Source: Nitrospirota bacterium (lineage in GTDB: Bacteria > Nitrospirota > Leptospirillia > Leptospirillales > Leptospirillaceae). Taken from it: a DNA stretch of 64,000 bases. The DNA lies in assembly GCA_021826965.1 (NCBI GenBank), contig JAKAYA010000005.1, forward strand, positions 16,049-80,048, in the 5' to 3' direction. The position numbers were made by a program, and so were the translations under genes. Below, in pieces: positions 37,646 through 46,499 of the stretch (position 1 is the first letter of the stretch; the number at the start of each line of letters is the position of its first letter). Under the pieces are notes generated by a model. That model did not search any database. It had not been told where the DNA came from and saw only the letters and a list, made by a program, of their open reading frames with translations.

Positions 37646-38521
37646 ATGGAAACCTACCTGATCCTGGCAAGGGAAACCCTGGAGGCCTCCCTTCTTGTGG
37701 GGATTCTGGCCACCACACTGAAACGTCTGGGACGGACGTCCGATCTGAAGCGCGTCTGGGGGGGTGCTGCGGTTGCCGTGATCACCTGTCTCGTTCTGGG
37801 GATCCTCGCCAACCGGCTGGAGTCTTTCCTGTCGGGCCCCGTCAAAACATGGCTGGACATCGCGATTTTTTTCCTCGCGGCCATTTTCCTCTCTTTCATG
37901 GTTCTCTGGATGACCCAGAACGCGCCATCCATGAAAGGCCGGATCCAGGGGAAAGCCATGACGGCGCTCGAATCGGGACATGGCGAGGTGTTGTTCCTCC
38001 TGGCGTTCATGGGAGTGTTCCGGGAAGGTCTGGAAACCATCCTGTTTCTCTGGGGAATCGCCCTCCAGGACAGCTCCTCCGGAATCGCCATCCCCTTGCT
38101 CGAAGGAATTTCGGGCGTGGCCACAGGCGTCCTTGTCGTCTTCGCCCTTTTCAAGGGATTTTCGCGCGTTCCAATGGCCCTGTTCTTCCGTTTGACATCG
38201 GTTCTTCTGATCCTGATGGCTGCAGGCATGATCGCGTCCGGCGTTGGACGCCTGATTTCGATCGGCGTTCTCTCCCCCCTGGTCTTCCAGGTCTGGGACA
38301 CAAGCAACCTCCTGAACGAACACTCCCTGGTCGGAACCCTTTTCTCGGACTTCTTCGGCTACCGGGCCCGCCCGTCCCTCATGACGCTGATTACGGTCTG
38401 GGGCTATCTCGCCGTCATGTTCGCCGGCCTCTGGCGTCTTTCCCAGACGCGAAACGCAACATCGGGGGGAGCGCTTCCGGAAAAAGCCGCCCGATCGACC
38501 GGGCATCCGGGTCGTCGTTGA
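37646..38521 (+). CDS. FTR1-family iron permease
   Basis: 291-residue inner-membrane permease of the FTR1/EfeU family. Both REXXE iron-binding motifs are visible, RETLE at residues 9-13 and REGLE near 125, in the first and fourth of about seven transmembrane helices. Such permeases usually pair with an oxidase or cupredoxin-like periplasmic partner, here the next gene, whose ATG overlaps this stop (TGATG). A strong promoter with a Fur-like palindrome precedes it. It probably imports iron; the ferrous/ferric form is not determined by sequence. Confidence 0.92.
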   Translation: METYLILARETLEASLLVGILATTLKRLGRTSDLKRVWGGAAVAVITCLVLGILANRLESFLSGPVKTWLDIAIFFLAAIFLSFMVLWMTQNAPSMKGRIQGKAMTALESGHGEVLFLLAFMGVFREGLETILFLWGIALQDSSSGIAIPLLEGISGVATGVLVVFALFKGFSRVPMALFFRLTSVLLILMAAGMIASGVGRLISIGVLSPLVFQVWDTSNLLNEHSLVGTLFSDFFGYRARPSLMTLITVWGYLAVMFAGLWRLSQTRNATSGGALPEKAARSTGHPGRR

Positions 38522-38895
38522 TGCCAGGCCGTCTCCACCGTTTTTCCCGGGCGATCGAAACGGCATGCCTGTCCGGCCTTCTTCTCGCGGCCGCTCTCCT
38601 TCTCCCGCCTTGCGCCCGGGCAACGACGACAGGCTCCTATGCCCTCCATCTGAAAAAACACGTCTTCGCCCCGGACAGCCTGACCGTTCCCGCCCGTCAG
38701 CCGTTCGTCCTGCACGTCTCCAACGAGGACAATCATCCGGAAGAGTTTGAGAGCTACGATCTCGAGTTCGAGATCATCGTCCTGCCCCATCACTCCATCG
38801 ACGTCCCTGTCCGGCCCCTTCCTCCCGGTACATATGAATTTTTCGGGGATTTCCATCCCCGGACCGCCCGCGGACATATCACTGTCCATCCCTGA
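38521..38895 (+). CDS. Periplasmic cupredoxin-like protein (EfeO N-domain type)
   Basis: 124 residues with an N-terminal signal peptide (hydrophobic SGLLLAAALLL, then ARA-T) and a cupredoxin-like beta-sandwich starting KKHVFAPDSLTVPARQPFVLHV and ending PPGTYEFFGDFHP. No cysteine remains in the mature part, so a classical type 1 copper site is absent; conserved acidic residues (FESYDLEFE) may bind iron. It overlaps the FTR1 gene and is followed by a kelch protein. A partner role in FTR1-dependent iron uptake is inferred. Confidence 0.82.
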   Translation: MPGRLHRFSRAIETACLSGLLLAAALLLPPCARATTTGSYALHLKKHVFAPDSLTVPARQPFVLHVSNEDNHPEEFESYDLEFEIIVLPHHSIDVPVRPLPPGTYEFFGDFHPRTARGHITVHP

Positions 38896-38920
38896 ACCCT
38901 TTTTCCGGAGAACGATATTG

Positions 38921-40588
38921 ATGCGATTACGCTTGCGGCAGGTTCTCCCCGTTTTGCTTGCGATATCCCAGACTTTTGTACTCGATGTTCCGAAAATCCT
39001 CGCCCGGCCTTCGACGGAACTCTCCGGTTGGGCTCCCCTTCCCCGAACCAACGTTCAGATTTATCGCATCAACCCGAAGACCGGACGAAACATGGGACTC
39101 CTGGATATCCGGAAAACCGACCGGAAAGGTTTTTTTCGATTTCGGCCGTCCCGTCGTTTTCCCACGAGACTTCTCTGGTTCGCTCCTCCGGACCGTTGCT
39201 CTTCCGGCGGCCCATCCGCTTCATACTCCGCCGTTGTCCTGTCGCCGCCCACAAATGACGCAACAGTCCGGGTCGACTTTGTGGACAGCACGAAGGACAG
39301 GCGCGCGACATCCGAGTATCATGCGAAAAAAGGACGGCGTTCCTGGTCGTCTTTTTATCCGCAGGCTTCCCGCTGGACCGACCGGACTCTGGGGATTGAA
39401 GGAAAGGCATTCTCCCTCCGGGAAGGCCCTCTCCCGTTCGAACGGATTCTCGGAGAACTGGCCGGCTGGAGGGGAGGAAAGGCATGGGACGCGGGCTCGG
39501 TCCTTGCAGAGGACTTGACCGACGGACGTCTGGACGGCCGCAAAAATCTTCGGCCGCTCGTCTTCTGCGGTCAGACGACGCCCGCCCTTCTCGGAACAAC
39601 CGAATGGCGTGAAGCCGTCTGGCTGGAAGCGGGACGACAGGGTTTTCTTGAAGACCCTGTCCGGAAACAGCTTCTCTTCCGGACCATCACCCGGTTCGAA
39701 CGACTTGCTCCCGGTCCCGGACGCCAATGGGATTTTTTGCCGGCGATGCCGACCGAACGGGATTCGGTCCTGGTCGTGGGCGGCCCCGGTGTCCCGCCGA
39801 CCGTCATCGGTGGAGAGACCAACCAGGGGATTTCCGCGGCAGTCGAACGCTACGATCCGGATCACCGCCGCTGGACCGCTCTCCCTTCCTATCCCCTCGG
39901 GGTGGCCTATGCATCCGGAGTCGCCTTGCCTGGCGGAAAGATTTTCGTGACAGGCGGATTCAACAGTCAGGGTTTTACCAATCGAAGCTTCCTCTTCGAT
40001 CCCCACGTCCGGAAATGGGTGCCGGTGGCAACCGCACCCGTTTCCCGGGCAGCCAGTACGGCGGTCCTCCTGCCAGACAGTGAAATTCTTGTCACAGGCG
40101 GAGAGGACGACAAGGGGCTGACAGCCAGGACGGACCGTTATGACCTTCGCAAAAATCGGTGGATTCGGGAAAAGGACGCTCCCCTGGGCCGGATCGGAGG
40201 AGTCTCCGCCTTTCTTCCGGACGGACGGGTCTGGGTCGGAGAAGGACTCGTCAGCACAGGCGGCATTACGGGAAAAGGATTTTTCTACGACCCGGAAAGT
40301 CGCCGGTGGAGCACTGCACCCGCCGCACCGACTCCACGCCTGTACCCCGCGGAAGCGGTTCTCCCGGACGGACGGGTCATTGTGCTGGACGGACTGAACA
40401 GAACGGGGGTTCTCGATACGGCCGACCTCTTCGATCCCGTGAAAAACACCTGGACGCTGCTCGGATCACGTGACCGGATCCGCCGGAAAGAAACCGGAGC
40501 GGCCCTTCTGGGTGACGGGTCCCTGCTCCTGGTCGGAGGGGAGGACGCCTCCGGAAATTCGGTCGGCACCGCTACTCGCCTTCACTGA
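38921..40588 (+). CDS. Exported kelch-repeat protein
   Basis: 555 residues. An N-terminal hydrophobic stretch (VLPVLLAISQTF) suggests export. Residues 1-290 have no clear family; the C-terminal half has four or five kelch-type blades of about 48 residues, each with a VTGG- or VGG-type Gly pair and an FDP-x(5)-W motif (YDPDHRRW, FDPHVRKW, YDLRKNRW, YDPESRRW, FDPVKNTW). It forms a beta-propeller that may bind sugars or proteins. It is third in the FTR1 operon, 25 bases after the cupredoxin-like gene. Its stop overlaps the convergent lipoprotein gene by seven bases. Confidence 0.8.
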   Translation: MRLRLRQVLPVLLAISQTFVLDVPKILARPSTELSGWAPLPRTNVQIYRINPKTGRNMGLLDIRKTDRKGFFRFRPSRRFPTRLLWFAPPDRCSSGGPSASYSAVVLSPPTNDATVRVDFVDSTKDRRATSEYHAKKGRRSWSSFYPQASRWTDRTLGIEGKAFSLREGPLPFERILGELAGWRGGKAWDAGSVLAEDLTDGRLDGRKNLRPLVFCGQTTPALLGTTEWREAVWLEAGRQGFLEDPVRKQLLFRTITRFERLAPGPGRQWDFLPAMPTERDSVLVVGGPGVPPTVIGGETNQGISAAVERYDPDHRRWTALPSYPLGVAYASGVALPGGKIFVTGGFNSQGFTNRSFLFDPHVRKWVPVATAPVSRAASTAVLLPDSEILVTGGEDDKGLTARTDRYDLRKNRWIREKDAPLGRIGGVSAFLPDGRVWVGEGLVSTGGITGKGFFYDPESRRWSTAPAAPTPRLYPAEAVLPDGRVIVLDGLNRTGVLDTADLFDPVKNTWTLLGSRDRIRRKETGAALLGDGSLLLVGGEDASGNSVGTATRLH

Positions 40589-41304
40589 GGATTCGAAGGA
40601 GGCCCCTCCCAGCGACCATCGACAAAACGGTATCCCCGGCGGGTCAACTCGGTCGCCGGATGCACGATGTAGGCCCCGGAGGGCAACATTTCCGTGAGAG
40701 CCTGCCTGTCCTCCTGCAAAATCTTTCCTCCTTCCGGCCCCTTCACAAGAGGGACCAGACCGGAGCCCAACCGGTCCTGCACCCGTTTTTTCCGACGTTC
40801 TTTCCGGAGGCTCTCCGCGAGTTTCTTCTTCTCCCGGGATTTCTCCGCTTCCCATTCGGACCGGAGAACCACGACCGTTCCCACGTAACGATACCGGTAG
40901 GGAGCTCCAAACAAGGGATATTTCCATTCGCCCTCCGGGTGATTTTCGGACGCCTCGACGATGGAACGGGAGTAGTCCATCAGGTAGTAATGGGCTTTGA
41001 CCGAATGCGGTTCGATCTGGCGCAGAAATTCCGGAAAACTGATGTGATGGACCGTTTCGAGGCTCCCTTTTCGGATGACGATGACCTCCGAAGAGCGCGA
41101 AGGAACCGGAAGAGTCCTGACATAAAACCGGGTCGAATGATCGTCCAGGAGAAGATGCTGGGGAATAACGGTTGCGTCCGGCGCCGTCGCGCAGGCCCCC
41201 ATCAGGAGAAAGATCAGCCCGCCACCCCCCATGAAGGCCTTTTCCAAAAAAGCGTCCCTTTTTCCGTCCCCCGACACTGTCTTGTCTGTCCCCGTTTTTT
41301 TCAC
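40582..41304 (-). CDS. Predicted lipoprotein of unknown function
   Basis: 240 residues. The lipobox LMGAC near residues 34-38 follows a hydrophobic GGGGLIFLL segment. The middle has a very basic, helical stretch (EKSREKKKLAESLRKERRKKR). The GTG at 41304 has AGGGAG eight bases upstream; earlier codons of the frame are not needed. The gene is divergent from the Spy-like gene and convergent with the kelch gene. No family recognised. Confidence 0.7.
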   Translation of the reverse strand: MKKTGTDKTVSGDGKRDAFLEKAFMGGGGLIFLLMGACATAPDATVIPQHLLLDDHSTRFYVRTLPVPSRSSEVIVIRKGSLETVHHISFPEFLRQIEPHSVKAHYYLMDYSRSIVEASENHPEGEWKYPLFGAPYRYRYVGTVVVLRSEWEAEKSREKKKLAESLRKERRKKRVQDRLGSGLVPLVKGPEGGKILQEDRQALTEMLPSGAYIVHPATELTRRGYRFVDGRWEGPPSNPQ

Positions 41305-41536
41305 CCGATGTCTCCCTGATTGATGTGCGGTTGTGGCATACCGGTGGCTTTCCATTACACCGTTCGGCGTCGCCGAAAATCAAGCACGTCTTCTCAAAGG
41401 GGTTTCCTTGCCCGCTCCGGGACAAGACAAAACCGGTCCGACGGAAGGGTGTATACTGTCCTCATCAGGATCATTCCGGTGGAAAACCATCCTTATCCGC
41501 CGGCCATCACACGTTCAGGATCCAAGGAGGTTCGTT

Positions 41537-42040
41537 ATGTTGCGCAAGGGTTTTGTCCGCTTCTTCCTCGGTCTTTTGACCTTTTCTCTTGTCGGTTTCG
41601 CGGGGGTCTCTCCGGCTTCGGCCCATATGCACCATCACGGCGACATGATGATGCAGGGTGGTCCCATCCCCTTCTACCTGATGAACCAGGACCGGATCGG
41701 GTTGTCCAAAACGCAGGTGACGAAACTTCTGAAACTCAAGGAAACATTCCTGAAGACCGCGATCATGGAACGGGCCCGCATCCGCATCCTGCACATGGAC
41801 ATCATGGAAAACATGATGCACCACAAGATCGACACATCCGCTGTCCGCAAAGATATGGACCAGATCCTGGCCCATAAAAGAACCCTCATGCACGGCTATC
41901 TCGACATGATCGCCCGTGCCCATGCCGTCCTGACCGCCCAGCAGTTCGAGAAAGTCAAGAGTCTGTGGCGCGAAATGATGATGATGCATCACGAAATGAT
42001 GATGGGCCCCCACCACGGACACATGGACCATCATCAGTAA
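41537..42040 (+). CDS. Spy/CpxP-like periplasmic protein, His/Met-rich
   Basis: 167 residues. Signal peptide ending ASA near residue 29, then helices with two LTxxQ-like motifs (LSKTQVTKLLKLKE and LTAQQFEKVKSLW), the signature of the Spy/CpxP/CnrX group. Both ends and several internal stretches are rich in His and Met (HMHHHGDMMM, MMMMHHEMMM, HHGHMDHH), suggesting copper or other metal binding. AAGGAGG lies six bases before the ATG. TATACT near 41451 is a likely -10 box. It is probably a metal- or envelope-stress chaperone. arsRC follows after 96 bases. Confidence 0.85.
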   Translation: MLRKGFVRFFLGLLTFSLVGFAGVSPASAHMHHHGDMMMQGGPIPFYLMNQDRIGLSKTQVTKLLKLKETFLKTAIMERARIRILHMDIMENMMHHKIDTSAVRKDMDQILAHKRTLMHGYLDMIARAHAVLTAQQFEKVKSLWREMMMMHHEMMMGPHHGHMDHHQ

Positions 42041-42100
42041 CCGGTCGGAACAACCGGAGAGCCGGAACGACAGACCGGCTTTCCGGAACTTCCGAGGAGT

Positions 42101-42137
42101 TTGACGGGCTGCCCATTCTTTGATATATATCGAAGAA
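42101..42137 (+). promoter_or_regulatory. arsRC promoter and ArsR operator
   Basis: TTGACG (42101-42106) and TATATA (42124-42129), spacer 17. The 22-base palindrome 42116-42137 has ten of eleven matched pairs (TTCTT-x-GATA and TATC-x-AAGAA halves) and covers the -10 box. Transcription would begin at or next to the ATG at 42137. Confidence 0.7.
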
Positions 42138-42910
42138 TGAATATTCCTGAAACCGATTGTTTTTTCGCCCTCAATCATCCCTTCCGACGCCGGGCCCTTC
42201 TCCTTCTTCTGGAAAAGGGCCCCTTGTGCGTCTGCCATCTGGAGGATCAGCTGGGTTCCTCCCAGCCGGCCATCTCCCGGCAGATGGGGATTCTCCGGGA
42301 GAAAGGGATCGTCCAGTCGCGCCGGCAGGGGCAGTGGATCTACTACGACCTTTCCCGGGACCTTCCCGGCTGGGTCAGGACCGTTCTGAAAGCATTGCCC
42401 GATACAACGCTTCCGGACCGTTCCGGATCGGGGAGTCTCTGTCCGGTTCAGGAGCCTTTCCGTCTCCTTTTTCTGTGCACCCAAAACGCGTGCCGCTCCC
42501 AGATCGCCTCCGGATGGGCGACGGCTCTCGGGGGACCCCGGGTTGAAGCGCGTTCGGCCGGCACCCGCCCCCATCCGGAGGGGGTGAACCCGCTGGCCAT
42601 CGCGGTCATGCATGAAGAAGGGATCGATCTTTCCGGCCAACCGTCGACAGGACTCGATATCGGCTTGCTCCGGTGGGCGAATCTTGTCGTCACCGTTTGC
42701 GGGGAAGCGGATGAATCCTGTCCGGCCCTTCCACCCGGCGTCCGGAAAGAACATTGGCCGATCGCGGATCCCGACCGGGCCCTCGGATCTTCGCGAGAAA
42801 TTTTCCAGGTTTTCACCCGCACCCGTGACGAAATCGGCGATCGGGTCCGGGACCTTTTCCGTCGCCTCGACATCCCGGAAGTCTCCCTGACTCGAAAGCT
42901 GACCCGTTAA
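42137..42910 (+). CDS. arsRC: ArsR repressor - arsenate reductase fusion
   Basis: 257 residues. The N-terminal ArsR winged helix has the arsenite-sensing LCVCHLEDQL (CVC) near residue 33 and SSQPAISRQMGIL recognition helix. The C-terminal low-molecular-weight phosphatase-type ArsC has CTQNACRSQIA near 115 (CX5R with Arg) and further Cys at TVCGEADESC. The repressor and the enzyme that makes the inducer arsenite are thus in one chain. Such arsRC fusions are known from Leptospirillum. No Shine-Dalgarno sequence precedes the ATG, in agreement with a leaderless mRNA. arsB follows after three bases. Confidence 0.93.
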   Translation: MNIPETDCFFALNHPFRRRALLLLLEKGPLCVCHLEDQLGSSQPAISRQMGILREKGIVQSRRQGQWIYYDLSRDLPGWVRTVLKALPDTTLPDRSGSGSLCPVQEPFRLLFLCTQNACRSQIASGWATALGGPRVEARSAGTRPHPEGVNPLAIAVMHEEGIDLSGQPSTGLDIGLLRWANLVVTVCGEADESCPALPPGVRKEHWPIADPDRALGSSREIFQVFTRTRDEIGDRVRDLFRRLDIPEVSLTRKLTR

Positions 42911-42913
42911 TTC

Positions 42914-44233
42914 ATGCTGGCCGCCGTCGTCTTCGTCCTCACTCTCGTTCTGGTCATCTGGCAGCCCCGGGGACTTGGAATCGGCTGGAGCGCCCTGATC
43001 GGAGCCGCGATCGATCTCTCTCTTGGCGTGGTCCACTGGAAAGACGTTCCGATCGTCTGGGGTATCATATGGGACGCCACCTTCACCTTCGTCGCACTCA
43101 TCATCCTTTCCCTTCTTCTGGACGAGGCGGGGTTCTTCCACTGGGCCGCGTTGCATATGGGGAAACTGGGACAGGGCCGGCAGGCCCGCCTGTTCCTCTT
43201 CGTCATCCTTCTCGGTGCGGGAGTCTCTGCCGTCTTTGCCAACGATGGCGCCGCCCTGATCCTGACACCAATCGTCCTGGCAATGCTCCTCTCCCTGGGA
43301 CTGACGCCGGCCGGTGCCCTGGCTTTCGTCATCGCCACCGGATTTGTCGCAGACACCACGTCGCTCCCCTTTGTCATTTCGAACCTTGTGAACATCGTCT
43401 CGGCCGATTTTTTCCACATCTCCTTCACCCGCTATGCCCAGGTCATGGTGCCGGTGGACATCGTCTCGGGACTTTCGACCCTCCTGGTGCTCTGGCTGTA
43501 CTACCGGCGCCACCTCCCGGAGTCTTATGACCTGTCTCTCCTGGAACCTCCCGGGCACGCCATCCGCGACCCTGTCGTCTTCCGCTGGGGGTTCGGCCTT
43601 CTCTTCCTGCTCCTGATCGCCTACATTGCGAGCGCGCCCCTCGGCATTCCGGTTTCACTGGTCACATCTTCGGCGGCCGGTCTCCTGCTTCTGATCGCGG
43701 CCCGCGCCTACAAGGGCGGGAAGGGGCGCCTCATTCCGGTCGTCCGCGTCCTGAAAGAAGCGCCCTGGCAAATCGTTCTCTTCAGCATGGGGATGTACCT
43801 GGTCGTCTACGGACTGAAAAACGCGAATCTGACCGTCCTGCTCTCGAATGTCCTCGGACATCTGGCTTCTCACGGACTCTGGGTGGCGACCATCGGCACC
43901 GGATTTCTTTCCGCCCTCCTGTCCTCGCTCATGAACAATATGCCGTCCGTTCTCGTCGGCGCATTGTCCATCCAGGGAGCAGGCCCCTTTCCCGACGGCA
44001 TCCGGGAATCCATGATCTATGCGAACGTGATCGGATGCGACCTGGGACCGAAATTCACGCCGATCGGAAGCCTGGCAACTCTTCTCTGGCTGCACGTCCT
44101 GGAGAAAAAGGGGGAGCGCATCGGTTGGGGTCTGTACATGCGTGTCGGCATTGTCCTGACAGTGCCGGTCCTTCTGGCGACCCTGGCCGGCCTGGCTGCC
44201 TGGATCTCCATTCTGGGGCATGCACATCCCTGA
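42914..44233 (+). CDS. arsB: Arsenite efflux permease ArsB
   Basis: 439-residue membrane protein of the ArsB/NhaD family with about twelve hydrophobic segments. [17 protein letters not shown] and the matching C-terminal half [17 protein letters not shown] contain the two conserved pore motifs. It extrudes arsenite produced by the ArsC part of the upstream fusion. Adjacent to arsRC, three bases apart, in one operon. Confidence 0.95.
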   Translation: MLAAVVFVLTLVLVIWQPRGLGIGWSALIGAAIDLSLGVVHWKDVPIVWGIIWDATFTFVALIILSLLLDEAGFFHWAALHMGKLGQGRQARLFLFVILLGAGVSAVFANDGAALILTPIVLAMLLSLGLTPAGALAFVIATGFVADTTSLPFVISNLVNIVSADFFHISFTRYAQVMVPVDIVSGLSTLLVLWLYYRRHLPESYDLSLLEPPGHAIRDPVVFRWGFGLLFLLLIAYIASAPLGIPVSLVTSSAAGLLLLIAARAYKGGKGRLIPVVRVLKEAPWQIVLFSMGMYLVVYGLKNANLTVLLSNVLGHLASHGLWVATIGTGFLSALLSSLMNNMPSVLVGALSIQGAGPFPDGIRESMIYANVIGCDLGPKFTPIGSLATLLWLHVLEKKGERIGWGLYMRVGIVLTVPVLLATLAGLAAWISILGHAHP

Positions 44234-44479
44234 CCATATATTTGATGTGCATCCCCCGGCCCTTGAGCTTTTCCCGTTCTTCCGGAATATCCTCAAGGTC
44301 TCTTTATAAGTTGTCCTGCTTTTCTGTTGGAAATTCCTCGCCGGATTGTGACGGAAATCCTGCCGCGTTGCGTCATTTTCTAGACATATCTTTGACGTGG
44401 AATTGATCTCCCCGGGATAAAGTGAACCCAGGTCGCCAACCGAGCGACGAACCTGCCATTACAGTCCAAGGAGGATTCC

Positions 44480-44665
44480 ATGTCGCAACTCAGCGAGATT
44501 CTCAGCAAAAAAGATCTTTTTTGTACCCAATGCGTCAAGACCCTGGAGAAAGTTTCCGACCTCGAGAAACGGGAAAAAGATCAGATCAATTCTCTTCTTC
44601 TTTTCATGGCCGGGGTCTATCTGTACTGGATTGTCGGGCTGATCGCTCTGGTTCGCCTCTCTTGA
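44480..44665 (+). CDS. Small CxxC membrane protein
   Basis: 61 residues: a soluble N-terminus with FCTQCVKTLEKVSDLEKREKD, containing one CxxC pair, and one hydrophobic helix (LLFMAGVYLYWIVGLIALV). AAGGAGG lies five bases before the ATG. The preceding 245 bases hold no gene. Function unknown; the Cys pair may bind metal or be redox-active. Confidence 0.75.
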   Translation: MSQLSEILSKKDLFCTQCVKTLEKVSDLEKREKDQINSLLLFMAGVYLYWIVGLIALVRLS

Positions 44666-44740
44666 GGTGTCCGTCCCCCCTCCCGGAAAAAGCATTGTCC
44701 CCTTCCAGCCCCTTGCCATCTCCTTCCTGGATCGCCTGCC

Positions 44741-44786
44741 GGAACCGGCCGCAGACCTAATCCCTTCAGGGAATGCGGCCGGTTCC
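44741..44786. repeat. Large two-storey hairpin
   Basis: GGAACCGGCCGC and GCGGCCGGTTCC (44741-44752 and 44775-44786) are perfect twelve-base arms; the enclosed segment holds a second TCCC-TTCA-GGGA stem. There is no T-tract. It lies in the 417-base gap after the small CxxC gene, where nothing else but a possible TATAGT -10 box near 44966 was seen. Confidence 0.6.
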
Positions 44787-45082
44787 CGGTTTTCAACCGC
44801 AGACAACCGTCAACCGGAAGAACGTCGGAGGGTGTTTTCGATCGTTCAATGCCCTCCCGGATCGTCGTATTGTCACCGCCGGTGAGGGATTTCACGGGAC
44901 CTGTCTCCCCAAGTTCAAATCCTTGCGTTCGCCCGTCTATTGGAACCCGAAATTCGACTCCGGGTGTATAGTGTAGGCATCTCCACCATCCGGCCGCTTT
45001 TCCGGCACGCGATTTTCCGCGCGCCTTTCCGGCGGCAGCGCATTTTTTTGGAAGAAGAGCATTCTTTCAGAAGGAGATCCTC

Positions 45083-45394
45083 ATGATGTCATCGATTCGG
45101 ACCATCGTAGCCGTCCTGGCCGTCGGAGCCTCGCTCATTCTTCCCGCAGCGGCCGTCAGCGCTCCGCAAAAGCTGACGCTCAAGCTGGGCGGACAGTACT
45201 GCAACTTCTATCTCGACGACGTCACGAAAGCCCTCATGGGCGTCCCTGGCGTGCGCCACGTCTCCTACAACAAGGCCCAGGACCAGGTGACGGTTCAGGG
45301 AGACGCTGCCACGCTCAAGGAATCGTCCGTGATCCGGACGATCGACGGAGTCAAGGGAAGTTCCTGGTTCTGCAAAGCCCATCCGATGCATTGA
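45083..45394 (+). CDS. Exported HMA-like protein lacking the CxxC pair
   Basis: 103 residues: signal peptide ending at VSA, then a ferredoxin-like HMA fold (LTLKLGGQYCNFYLDDVTKALMGV ... GVRHVSYNKAQDQVTVQGDA). In MerP and metallochaperones this loop is GMTCxxC; here it is GGQYCNFY with one Cys, and a second Cys is at WFCKAH near the C-terminus. AGAAGGAG lies about six bases before the ATG. It may bind metal differently, or not at all. Confidence 0.78.
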   Translation: MMSSIRTIVAVLAVGASLILPAAAVSAPQKLTLKLGGQYCNFYLDDVTKALMGVPGVRHVSYNKAQDQVTVQGDAATLKESSVIRTIDGVKGSSWFCKAHPMH

Positions 45395-45671
45395 AGATTC
45401 CGGGCCGAACAAAAGGGAACAATCCCGAGACTCCTTCCCGGAACAGGAAAGTCGGGCCGCCGGAAGTGCGAGGGGAGCAGGAGGCCCTCTTTCTTCTGAA
45501 ACGGGAATGACCAGTTGTGCTACACTTCTCCGACAGAGGACCGGAAGTTTCCGACCAATCCCGCCGGACGCTTCCGAATGTCTCTTCTGTGCACATTTTT
45601 TTGGACGACCGACGACCGCCACTTCCAGACCCGTCCGGTTTCCCGAACAGCCAGCAAAGGAGGTCGGCCCC

Positions 45672-46274
45672 ATGTCCCCAATCACGCCCGGAGGGGGATC
45701 CTTCCGTCTTACCGGGAAGTTCCGCATTCTGACCCTGTTTGTCGCCACCCTTTCCGTTCTTTCCGGTTGTGCGCTTTTTGACTCGCCCCCTTTTCCCAAA
45801 CAGGAAGTCCGATGGGCCGACCGGGGAATTTTATTCCGGAACATCGCCCATCACCCGAAATCCCTTGAGGGTCAGCATGTCATTCTCGGGGGCAAGATCC
45901 TGAACATTACCCGGAAGGGAATGGTCAGTACGATCATCGTGAAAGAATACCCGCTCGGAAAAGAACTCCATCCCGACACGGAAAAGCCTTCCATGGGGCT
46001 CTTCGAGATCGTCACCGACGAATTCCTTCCCGCAGACCGTTACAAGCCGGGGCATAAGGTGGAAGTGATCGGGACGGTGATCGGTCCGACAGATCTCCGG
46101 ACAGCGGGTGGCCGAACTGTCCGCGTCCCGGTCATCAAGGGACGCCATCTTCATGCCCAGGCGCCCGCTCCGCCTCCCATGCCGATGGACATGATGGATC
46201 CGGGATTCATGGATCCGGGGTTCATGGGACCAGGGTTCATGGGGCCCGGCATGATGATGCCCGGGTTCTTCTGA
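45672..46274 (+). CDS. Slp-family outer-membrane lipoprotein
   Basis: 200 residues. The lipobox LSGC is near residue 35; the body (LEGQHVILGGKILNITR ... VTDEFLPADRYKPGHKVEVIGTV) is the Slp fold known from starvation- and acid-inducible outer-membrane lipoproteins. The C-terminus is a short repetitive Pro/Gly/Met tail built from DPGFM and GPGFM units. AAGGAGG lies nine bases before the ATG. Confidence 0.88.
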   Translation: MSPITPGGGSFRLTGKFRILTLFVATLSVLSGCALFDSPPFPKQEVRWADRGILFRNIAHHPKSLEGQHVILGGKILNITRKGMVSTIIVKEYPLGKELHPDTEKPSMGLFEIVTDEFLPADRYKPGHKVEVIGTVIGPTDLRTAGGRTVRVPVIKGRHLHAQAPAPPPMPMDMMDPGFMDPGFMGPGFMGPGMMMPGFF

Positions 46275-46291
46275 AGAGCCTCTCCTCACCG

Positions 46292-46337
46292 GTCCGGAAG
46301 GAGCCCGGGAAAAGAATCCCGGGCCCTTCTTCCGGAC
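46292..46337 (+). terminator. Strong hairpin after slp-like gene
   Basis: GTCCGGAAG/CTTCCGGAC form the outer stem and GCCCGGG/CCCGGGC the inner one. It begins 18 bases after the slp stop codon. No T-tract, so termination is likely but not certain. Confidence 0.55.
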
Positions 46338-46499
46338 GTCTCTGCCGGAGGTGATTGAACAACCCGCTTCCTCCGGCGATAATGGAAAAAATGTCCTGGA
46401 CCAGACCGGAAGGTGACTTCGGGTCAAGCCGTCGTCCGGGATCCCGTGTCTCTTCATTTGCCCGCTGTTTGCCCATGCTCACGAAAGGATGGAAGATTC

